NCBI GenBank assembly: GCA_013002205.1
Contig: JABDKN010000086.1
Coordinates: 1 to 42,526, forward strand
Source: Granulosicoccus sp.
GTDB taxonomy: Bacteria; Pseudomonadota; Gammaproteobacteria; Granulosicoccales; Granulosicoccaceae
Length of the DNA: 42,526 nucleotides
Direction of reading: 5' to 3'
In this document: in pieces, positions 36,159 through 42,526 of the stretch
How the letters are laid out: every line of letters begins with the position of its first letter
How positions within the stretch are numbered: position 1 is the first letter of the stretch
The notes under the pieces: model-generated
The model's database searches: none
Seen by the model: only the letters and a program-made list of their open reading frames with translations
Told to the model about the DNA's origin: nothing
Program-made: the position numbers and the translations under genes

Positions 36159-38093
36159 ATGCCGGCTACCGACTGCTCAGCGATGGTAACTAACATAGGC
36201 CATTTCAACAGCACCCTGCACAGGTCGCTAAATGACGGTATGCAGCCTAGCGATCCTCCCTCCGTGCGCCCGGGAACCATCCAGCCATTCGATATCGAGG
36301 TGTTGAAGACGCAGCAGGCCGGTCTGCGCCATCAGGGGCGATTGCACTGGATGCACTGGTGCATCATCAGCCTGTCACTGGTGATCACGGTATTCGCGTG
36401 GAAAACCTCGGAGAACGCGTTGAACAAGGAAGACGCGATTCGCTTCGAACGTGAGGCCGAGCGTGTCGTCGACCTGATGCGCGAACGCATCAGGCACTAC
36501 GAAGATGCGTTGCTTTCCGGCGTGGCCGCCATGCAGTCACATGGCGGCGACATGAGCAGAGCCGAGTGGCGTCTCTACAGTGAGCAGCTGGATCTGAACA
36601 ATCGATATCCGGGCATCAATGGCATTGGCGTCATCCACTACGTCGATACCCTGGACATGACAGATTTTCTGGCTGCTGTCCGCAGGGATCAGCCGGACTT
36701 CACCATTCACCCTGAACATATCTACGACCTGTCGTTGCCGATCACCTATATCGAACCGCAGGTACAGAACGCGGCTGCAATGGGTCTGGATATCGCCTTC
36801 GAGACGAACCGGCGAACCGCAGCCCTGTATGCCCGTATCTCGGGTACCACGCAGATCAGTGGTCCCATCCAGCTGGTGCAGGATGAAACCAGGACCCCGG
36901 GGTTCCTGTTCTATGCCCCCTATTACAACCTCGACCATCGCCAATCGACAGGCGATGATGCGGAAGGTCTCGAAGAGAGTTTCCGCGGCCTGATCTATGC
37001 CCCGCTCGTCGTTCGCAATCTGGTCAAGGGAGTTCTGGAGGCTGAGAATAGACTGGTCAGCCTGGCCATCAGTGATGAGGACAGCGTGCTGTTCGAAGAG
37101 AAGGTGGAGACATCGACCGACTATGTTCCGCGCACGCTGGAAGAGAATGTGCCCATGCATGGCCGGACCTGGAAATTCAGGATCTCCAGTAAACCCGAGT
37201 TTGAGAATGTCGCGGAAATCAACCAGCCGATCGTCGTACTGATGAGCGGCCTGGGCCTGGACGCCATGCTGTTCGTACTGTTCTGGATGATGAGTCACTC
37301 CAACCGGCAGGTCCTGTCCCTGGCAGAGGAGATGACCGAGAACCTGTCCGCCCAGGCAGTCCAACTGAGCGAGAACAACCGTGATCTGGAGAGTTTTGCC
37401 CATATCGTCTCGCATGACCTCAAGACGCCCATCCGCAACATTCACAGCCTCGCTGACATACTCGAAGAAGACCTGGCGGAGTACATGACCAGCAATGATG
37501 CCTGCCACGAGATTCAGGGTAGTCTGGACAATCTCAGGGCGCAGGCTACGCGCAGCCAGAGCCTGATATCCGGCATTCTCGAATACTCGATTCTGGACGC
37601 CACCGACTCACCGACCTCACAGGTCGATACCCGCGCCACGATTGCAGAGATCGCGGACCAGCTGAGTCTGCCTGCCGAGCGAATCACGATGAGCGGTAGT
37701 TTTCCGGTACTACGGACCAACAAGACGCGCTTTGACCAGGTCCTGGCCAACCTGATGGACAATGCGATCAAATACAACCCGGTCAAGGAGAGCGCGTCGG
37801 TGGGGATCACTGTACGCCAGGAGGGTGACTTCTACCTGTTTACTGTCAGCGACAATGGCCCTGGCATCGAAAGGCGTTTTCACGAACGGGTATTCCAGCC
37901 ATTCACGACCCTCGAGGCCGTTACCGATATCCACAGCAGTGGTATCGGCCTGTCCATCGTGCAGCGTGCCGTCGAACGCCAGGGCGGATACGTGCGAATC
38001 GTGGCCAGTGAGGGTCCGGGCACCGTCTTCGAATTCAGCTGGCCCTGCGAGGCACCGCACTGCGCACCTGAACAGGTGGCACGCTGTGCATGA
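36159..38093 (+). CDS. CHASE-domain sensor histidine kinase
   Basis: The product is up to 644 residues. A membrane helix (about 64-84, WCIISLSLVITVFAWK) and a second one (about 358-380, VVLMSGLGLDAMLFVLFWMM) bracket a periplasmic CHASE domain, recognisable from RYPGINGIGVIHYVD and ARISGTTQISGPIQLVQDE. The kinase core follows: HisKA with HIVSHDLKTPIRN (phospho-His about 418) and HATPase with LANLMDNAIKYN, VSDNGPGIE and SGIGLSIVQRAVERQGG. It probably senses a small extracellular molecule. Starts are uncertain: ATG 36159, 36183 or 36240; none has a strong ribosome site. The last gives a cytoplasmic N-terminus of only 35 residues. It is followed by its response regulator. Confidence 0.92.
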   Translation: MPATDCSAMVTNIGHFNSTLHRSLNDGMQPSDPPSVRPGTIQPFDIEVLKTQQAGLRHQGRLHWMHWCIISLSLVITVFAWKTSENALNKEDAIRFEREAERVVDLMRERIRHYEDALLSGVAAMQSHGGDMSRAEWRLYSEQLDLNNRYPGINGIGVIHYVDTLDMTDFLAAVRRDQPDFTIHPEHIYDLSLPITYIEPQVQNAAAMGLDIAFETNRRTAALYARISGTTQISGPIQLVQDETRTPGFLFYAPYYNLDHRQSTGDDAEGLEESFRGLIYAPLVVRNLVKGVLEAENRLVSLAISDEDSVLFEEKVETSTDYVPRTLEENVPMHGRTWKFRISSKPEFENVAEINQPIVVLMSGLGLDAMLFVLFWMMSHSNRQVLSLAEEMTENLSAQAVQLSENNRDLESFAHIVSHDLKTPIRNIHSLADILEEDLAEYMTSNDACHEIQGSLDNLRAQATRSQSLISGILEYSILDATDSPTSQVDTRATIAEIADQLSLPAERITMSGSFPVLRTNKTRFDQVLANLMDNAIKYNPVKESASVGITVRQEGDFYLFTVSDNGPGIERRFHERVFQPFTTLEAVTDIHSSGIGLSIVQRAVERQGGYVRIVASEGPGTVFEFSWPCEAPHCAPEQVARCA

Positions 38094-38100
38094 TGCCACT

Positions 38101-38511
38101 ATGAAACTGCTGCTGGTCGAGGACAATGATCTCGATGTATTCATGCTGCAACGCCTGCTGCGGCGCATGTCGCTGGACCTGCCCATCATCCGGGCGGCAA
38201 ACGGCGAGGAAGCCCTCGCCATTCTTCGTCCCCCGGGTTCGGAACCTGCGCTGCGCCCGCCGTTCATCATGATCCTGGATATCAACATGCCCAGGATGAA
38301 CGGCTTCGAGCTGCTCGATGAACTGGGCGACGACGACATCCTCTCGCAGGTTCCGGTCTACGTCGTCTCCACATCGACCCGTCCCCAGGACAGGGAACGG
38401 GCCATGCAATACCGGATTCGCGACTACGTGGTCAAACCGATCACCGAAACCGTGCTGCGTGAAATGCTTGATCTGCCTGGGGACGACACAGGGTGTACCG
38501 CCGATGCCTGA
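38101..38511 (+). CDS. single-domain response regulator (Rcp1/CheY-like)
   Basis: The product is 136 residues: acidic pocket E7/D8, phosphoacceptor Asp60 in MILDINMP, Ser90/Thr91 in VVSTST and Lys112 in VVKPI. There is no output domain, so it acts by protein contact, as in Rcp1-like regulators that pair with phytochrome-type kinases; the ARNG-like MPRMNGFELL text is typical. It starts 7 nt after the kinase stop, so the two are co-translated partners. It could also be read from GTG 38086, but ATG 38101 is better. It ends 8 nt before the stop of the convergent dehydratase-like gene. Confidence 0.92.
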   Translation: MKLLLVEDNDLDVFMLQRLLRRMSLDLPIIRAANGEEALAILRPPGSEPALRPPFIMILDINMPRMNGFELLDELGDDDILSQVPVYVVSTSTRPQDRERAMQYRIRDYVVKPITETVLREMLDLPGDDTGCTADA

Positions 38512-38519
38512 CTGAACCG

Positions 38520-39704
38520 CTATACCGGATCCTCCTGCATCGACAGGTGCAGGCGGGTATCCGTATAGGGATGCGCACGCGCGACGTCTTCGTCCAGTTC
38601 CACACCGATACCGGGGGTAGTGGGCGGTATGACATAGCCATTCTCCCAGCGCATCGGCGTCTTCAATATCCGCGCATGAAACCCACCCCAGGTCTCGATG
38701 CTTTCCAGAATCAGGAAATTGGGTGAACAGGTGGCGAGCTGCACATTGGCCGCCCCTTCCACCGGCCCGCAATACAAGTGTGGTGCGATCTGCGCATAGT
38801 AGGTTTCGGCCAGGCTGGCAATCTTCTTGGCTTCCAGCAAACCGCCTACCCGTCCCAGCGCCATCTGCAGGATGGAGGCCGCCTGCTCCTCGAGTACCCT
38901 GGCGAACTCGTATTTCGTGGTCAGGCGTTCGCCGGTGGCTATCGGGATGGATGTCTGCCTGGCAACACGCGCCATCTCTTTCGGGTTCTCCGGCGGTGTG
39001 GGTTCCTCGAACCACAGCGGATCACTGGACTCGAGTCTCCTTGCCAGCCGGATGGCACCCGCTGTCGTAAACTGTCCATGCGTGCCGAAGAGCAGATCCG
39101 CGCGCTTGCCTACCGCCTTTCTGAGCGTTTTTACGAATCGCTCCGAACGGTCCAGCTCCTGCAGAGATGGCTGCCGTCCATCGTAGACGGTATAGGGTCC
39201 AGCCGGATCGAACTTCAGGGCAGTGAACCCTATGTCGATGTATTCCAGCGCACGTTCGGCGGCCAGATCAGGATCCGCGTACACCGACTCATCCTCACCT
39301 TCCCGGGGATAGATGTAGGTGTAACTGCGCAGTCGCTCATGCACCCGGCCACCGAGCAGTTCATAAACCGGTTTGCTCACAGCTTTGCCGACGATATCCC
39401 AGCAGGCCGTTTCCAGTCCACTCAAAACGCTCATCAACGAAACATCCGGTCGCAGAGTGTAACCTCGGCCGTAGACACGGCGCCACAGTCGCTCGATATG
39501 AAACGGATCGGAATCCTGCACGTGATGAGCGAATACATCCTCGATCATCAGCTGAACCACATGCGGGCTGAACGTGGCGGTATACACTTCACCGATACCG
39601 CTGATGCCCGTGTCCGTCGTCAGCTTGAGGAAGATAAAGTATCGACCACCGTAATGAGGCGGCGGATTGCCCACGACGAATGTCTCAAGGGTCTGTATTC
39701 TCAT
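38520..39704 (-). CDS. mandelate racemase/enolase-superfamily sugar-acid dehydratase-like protein
   Basis: The product is 394 residues: N-terminal capping domain, then a TIM barrel with Lys164 in TALKFDPAGPY, the strand LLFGTHGQF, Glu234 in WFEEPTPPE, Glu259 in ATGERL and His309 in APHLYCGP. The protein resembles the D-galactonate dehydratase-like members. In the usual strand-3 site (DgoD VDFHGR) the first metal ligand is Asp; here the equivalent position is Gly207 (FGTHG). I think this form is shared by a subgroup, so it may not be a loss. Its substrate is unknown; there is no sugar operon around it. It starts at ATG and is divergent from the unknown membrane protein, 53 nt away. Confidence 0.85.
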   Translation of the reverse strand: MRIQTLETFVVGNPPPHYGGRYFIFLKLTTDTGISGIGEVYTATFSPHVVQLMIEDVFAHHVQDSDPFHIERLWRRVYGRGYTLRPDVSLMSVLSGLETACWDIVGKAVSKPVYELLGGRVHERLRSYTYIYPREGEDESVYADPDLAAERALEYIDIGFTALKFDPAGPYTVYDGRQPSLQELDRSERFVKTLRKAVGKRADLLFGTHGQFTTAGAIRLARRLESSDPLWFEEPTPPENPKEMARVARQTSIPIATGERLTTKYEFARVLEEQAASILQMALGRVGGLLEAKKIASLAETYYAQIAPHLYCGPVEGAANVQLATCSPNFLILESIETWGGFHARILKTPMRWENGYVIPPTTPGIGVELDEDVARAHPYTDTRLHLSMQEDPV

Positions 39705-39757
39705 TATTCAACTTGCTCCGGCGCACGTGGACAGGCGAACAGAGCACATTGCACCAT

Positions 39758-41041
39758 ATGCCGCAGAACAGTACAAAGACAAGCGCAGAAGGCCGCCGCG
39801 TACAAGCCGCAGTGACGGATGATCTTGCCGCTGGTCGTGAACAGAACCCTGGGCTGCCGATCGAGATCGGTCTGATCCTGGCGGGCCGCTTCACGTTGCC
39901 GGAGCGGCGCATTCTCCAGGACGTGGAATTGCGCTTCACACAATCACTGCGAAGCTGCCTGCCACAGTTCGACTGGCGGGTCTCGGTCAGCCGCAGGCGT
40001 GACATGGGTGAAGGTGGACGTGAGGAGTCCACTGAACTGCTACGCCAGGCTACCGAGGAGCGGGACCTGTATCGCTGGGACTTCGCAATCGTGCTGATCG
40101 GCGACGAGTTATTGCCTCACTATCGCTCGTTTGCACTGGCCGTATTGTCCCGTCCCCTGGATGCGGCGGTGATATCCACCGCCCGCCTCATTCCGGACAG
40201 GGAGGGCCCGGGTGCCGACGATGACCAGCCTGGGGAGGCGCAGGTGGTGCAGCGTATCACCACCTTGCTGCTGCGTGTCACCGCGCACCTGGGAGGATTG
40301 AAATCCAGCCGCGATCCGCACAGCCTGTTGTATCGGCCTGGCTCGCCATCCGACCTTAACCTGATGACCCGCCTGAGCCCGGAAGAGCGTGCCGAATTGA
40401 TCGACAATCTGCGCGAGGTTGCAGACCTGAGACTCGAAGAATCCAGCGCTGCCAAAGAGCCGGCCTGGCGCTTTCTGTTACGTGCCAGTGTCATCAACCG
40501 TGAACAGATAGGGCAGACCATCCTGGCAGCACGACCGTGGCAGTTTCCACGGCGCCTGAGTCGCCTGACCACCGCCGCTGTGTCAACGGTGGCGGTACTC
40601 CTGATGAGCGCCGAGAGCTGGGATCTCGGATTGTCCCAGAACTGGACAGGCCTGAGCCTGCTCAGCGTGCTGATCCTGATGTTGACCACGCTCTACATCA
40701 GTGCCCGGCAGCATCTGCTGCTCAGCCGCAGCAGTCATCACCGTGAGCAGATTGCCGTCAGTCGCGTATCGGCCATCGGAATCGTTCTCAGCGGACTGGC
40801 GCTGACATGGAGTTTCATGTTCGTGCTGGCCCTGCTGGCCAACACCCTGCTCTTTCCCGCTGAACTCATCGGCAGGTGGATCACTATCGATTCCGCGACT
40901 GTCAGCCGGATCACGCCGTCCAGCTATGTCAAGATGGCCACGTTCTGTGCCTCGGTGGGTCTGTTGATCGGCTCCCTGGGTGCCAGCTTCGAAGAGCAGA
41001 CACATTTCCAGCACGTCGTCTTCGTGGACGACGAATTGTGA
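39758..41041 (+). CDS. unknown protein with soluble N-domain and four C-terminal membrane helices
   Basis: I do not recognise the family. From ATG 39758 the protein has 427 residues. The N-terminal soluble part (1-260) is charged; it contains EIGLILAGRFTLPERRILQDVE, RWDFAIVLIGDELLPHYRSFALAVLSRPLDAAVIST and RLSPEERAELIDNLREVADLRLEES in parts. Four hydrophobic helices follow at about 270-287, 297-313, 335-365 and 392-410, and a short tail ends VVFVDDEL. No catalytic motif is visible. The upstream ATG at 39680 overlaps the divergent dehydratase gene and lacks support. It lies 54 nt before the membrane-anchored EEP-family gene on the same strand, so the two may work together. Confidence 0.75.
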   Translation: MPQNSTKTSAEGRRVQAAVTDDLAAGREQNPGLPIEIGLILAGRFTLPERRILQDVELRFTQSLRSCLPQFDWRVSVSRRRDMGEGGREESTELLRQATEERDLYRWDFAIVLIGDELLPHYRSFALAVLSRPLDAAVISTARLIPDREGPGADDDQPGEAQVVQRITTLLLRVTAHLGGLKSSRDPHSLLYRPGSPSDLNLMTRLSPEERAELIDNLREVADLRLEESSAAKEPAWRFLLRASVINREQIGQTILAARPWQFPRRLSRLTTAAVSTVAVLLMSAESWDLGLSQNWTGLSLLSVLILMLTTLYISARQHLLLSRSSHHREQIAVSRVSAIGIVLSGLALTWSFMFVLALLANTLLFPAELIGRWITIDSATVSRITPSSYVKMATFCASVGLLIGSLGASFEEQTHFQHVVFVDDEL

Positions 41042-41095
41042 TTCACATGCCTGTCAGAGTACAGTAGGAACACCTCTGCAATCATCTGAAGAACG

Positions 41096-42190
41096 GTGTC
41101 CCTATTCCTGTCAGTTTTCGCTCTGGCCCTGGTGCTGGCTACCCTGCTGCCGCTGTCGATCCGTCGGGCGTGGTGGATACGATCCATGGATTTTCCACGG
41201 CTGCAGCTTGCCATCCTGGCTGGTCTGTGGCTGCTGATCTGGGTACTCGTTCCGCATGCCGGCGGGTTCTGGACCAGCGCGTCTGCCCTGCTCGTACTGG
41301 CCGTCCTGGTCTACCAGTGTTACTGGATATATCCCTACACCGGCCTGCATCGCCGGGAGGTGGAAAACCGTGTCATCAGGCCGGGGGATACACGCCCCAC
41401 CCTCAGGATGCTCAACAGCAATGTGCTGATGACCAATCGCAACAGTGAACCGTTATTGTCACTGATCAGGCAACATCAGCCTGATATCGTCATCACGCTG
41501 GAATCCGATCAGTGGTGGCAGGACAAGCTGGATACTCTCGATGGCTACATTCACCGGATACGCTGCCCGCTGGACAATCTGTATGGCATGCACGTGTATT
41601 CCAGGCTGCCATTGACCGAGAGTCGTATCGACTACCTGGTCGAGGATGACAAACCGTCGATGAGTGCCCTGGTCAACCTGGACAGCGACCACCAGATCCA
41701 GTTGCACGTGGTACATCCGGCACCTCCGGCCCCGGGAGAAAATGATGAATCCACGGAGCGTGACGTTGAACTGCTGATGCTGGCAAAGGCTCTGGAGGAG
41801 CGAAACAACCGCATCATCGTCGCTGGCGACCTGAATGATGTCGCCTGGTCGGCCACGACTCGACTGTTCCGGCAATTGAGCGGTCTGCTCGACCTGCGCG
41901 TCGGACGTGGATTGTTCAATACCTTTCACGCGGAGCACTGGTATGCACGCTGGCCGCTGGATCATATATTCGTCTCCAGCCACTTCGAGGTCGTGGACAT
42001 CCGGCGACTTCCGTATATCGGTTCCGATCATTTTCCGCTGCTGGTCGAACTGGGCATGACAGACGATACGCAGAGCGACAATGCAGTGGTGGAGGAGGAA
42101 GTCGACGAGGAACGTCTGGAGAGCATCCTGCAATCCAGCACAGCCGAGAATGCCCAGGCACCGGTGGTGCAGCTCGATGGCGGACAATGA
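41096..42190 (+). CDS. membrane-anchored endonuclease/exonuclease/phosphatase (EEP) family protein
   Basis: The product is 364 residues: three N-terminal membrane helices (about 4-20, 36-52, 60-77), then an EEP domain with MLNSNV (105-110), the metal ligand Glu136 in TLESD, His207 in VVHPAP, GDLNDVAWS (244-252), LDHIFVS (288-294) and the catalytic SDHFPL (310-315). The C-terminal 40 residues are Glu/Ala/Gln-rich. All active-site motifs are present. These enzymes cleave nucleic acids, inositol phosphates or sphingomyelin; orientation and substrate are unknown, but the domain would sit outside or in the periplasm depending on the helices. GTG 41096 is the start, with GAAGAACG just upstream. Confidence 0.88.
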   Translation: MSLFLSVFALALVLATLLPLSIRRAWWIRSMDFPRLQLAILAGLWLLIWVLVPHAGGFWTSASALLVLAVLVYQCYWIYPYTGLHRREVENRVIRPGDTRPTLRMLNSNVLMTNRNSEPLLSLIRQHQPDIVITLESDQWWQDKLDTLDGYIHRIRCPLDNLYGMHVYSRLPLTESRIDYLVEDDKPSMSALVNLDSDHQIQLHVVHPAPPAPGENDESTERDVELLMLAKALEERNNRIIVAGDLNDVAWSATTRLFRQLSGLLDLRVGRGLFNTFHAEHWYARWPLDHIFVSSHFEVVDIRRLPYIGSDHFPLLVELGMTDDTQSDNAVVEEEVDEERLESILQSSTAENAQAPVVQLDGGQ

Positions 42191-42194
42191 AGCG

Positions 42195-42526
42195 CTACTG
42201 ATTACTCCCCATGTCGACGATATCGACGAACGCATCACTGGACTTGATGGTCCAGACCACGCCCAGTGCAAAGCCGGTTGAGGATGTGGTTTCATACAGG
42301 GCACTGGCCCGGTTGCGCGCACCTTGATAAAAGCCGGTGAAAACACCGATAAACACACGTACGCTGCGCAGCGGACGCAGGCCGACACCTGCCAGCCACC
42401 TGGTTTCCAGGTAGCCGCCTGAGGCATCATAGAGCGGACGCTGCTCGTTTACGTACGCCGGGTCAACCTGATAGAAATAGTCCTGCAACCGTTCGTCGGC
42501 AAACGTGACGTCGACAGCCGACAGCA
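42195..42526 (-). CDS. MipA/OmpV family outer-membrane protein, C-terminal part
   Basis: The frame is open to the right edge of the window and encodes about 110 residues. The sequence (FADERLQDYFYQVDPAYV, RPLYDASGGYLETR, VFIGVFTGFYQGARN, GFALGVVWTI) is the end of the MipA/OmpV family: a beta-barrel with alternating aromatics. The family signature YFYxVDPAY is at the start of the visible part. It is a scaffold for murein hydrolases or an outer-membrane porin-like protein. The C-terminus is Asp/Met-rich and ends in SNQ rather than the terminal Phe typical of many barrels, an unusual end. It is convergent with the EEP-family gene, 4 nt apart. Confidence 0.8.
   Translation of the reverse strand, partial: LSAVDVTFADERLQDYFYQVDPAYVNEQRPLYDASGGYLETRWLAGVGLRPLRSVRVFIGVFTGFYQGARNRASALYETTSSTGFALGVVWTIKSSDAFVDIVDMGSNQ

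Noticed and set aside
36537-37508. 323-codon reading frame antisense to the sensor kinase
   Set aside because: Its translation shows no domain, and the sense frame has a complete CHASE, HisKA and HATPase order.
38778-39815. 345-codon reading frame antisense to the dehydratase-like gene
   Set aside because: A shadow of the sense frame, which carries all expected barrel motifs.
41459-42430. 323-codon reading frame antisense to the EEP gene and the MipA tail
   Set aside because: It spans two genes with clear motifs on their own strands.

Overview
The window is chromosomal DNA of a proteobacterium, most likely a gammaproteobacterium with a GC content that looks to be in the high 50s percent. 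The evidence is the gene families: a long DUF349 protein next to an EAL protein, the MoxR/DUF58/TgpA transglutaminase trio, MipA/OmpV, and an AmtB-GlnK pair. The genus cannot be fixed from sequence alone. Genes are dense, many stops and starts overlap, and no gap exceeds 300 bases. I see no tRNA, rRNA, insertion sequence, integrase or CRISPR array.

Left part (1-15772). The tail of a LysR regulator converges on a long leftward series: universal stress protein, a 2826-residue cyclic beta-1,2-glucan synthase (NdvB/ChvB type), a DUF349 protein, an EAL phosphodiesterase with a decayed zinc-sensor (CZB) tail, then amtB and glnK. The stress protein and glucan synthase genes are 3 nt apart and are probably one transcript.

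Middle (15773-27600). A rightward alpha/beta hydrolase faces a leftward block. That block holds a HELIH-motif lipoprotein-like protein, a MacA-like adaptor, a separate MacB-type ATPase and permease, and an extra ATPase of the monosaccharide-importer type that has no permease or binding protein here. A small c-type cytochrome runs rightward. Next comes a tightly overlapping leftward operon: acetyl-CoA synthetase, a fused alpha-beta E1, an E2 and an acyl carrier protein. A perfect FNR/ANR-type dyad (27520-27533) lies upstream of it. There is no E3 gene in the window.

Right part (27601-42526). A leftward operon encodes a DUF374 acyltransferase, a six-hairpin glycosidase-like protein and a GT4 glycosyltransferase. 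Divergent from it run MoxR ATPase, DUF58 protein and TgpA-type transglutaminase, then a CHASE-domain histidine kinase with its single-domain response regulator. A leftward enolase-superfamily dehydratase, a rightward unknown four-helix membrane protein, a membrane-anchored endonuclease/exonuclease/phosphatase-family protein and the C-terminus of a MipA/OmpV protein end the window.

The most interesting points are the acetyl-CoA synthetase/E1/E2/carrier-protein operon with its FNR-type site, the acyltransferase-glycosidase-glycosyltransferase operon (a candidate glycolipid pathway), the mixed efflux/importer ABC operon with a 13-bp direct repeat in its leader, the EAL protein with a decayed CZB domain, and the unknown membrane protein paired with the EEP protein.
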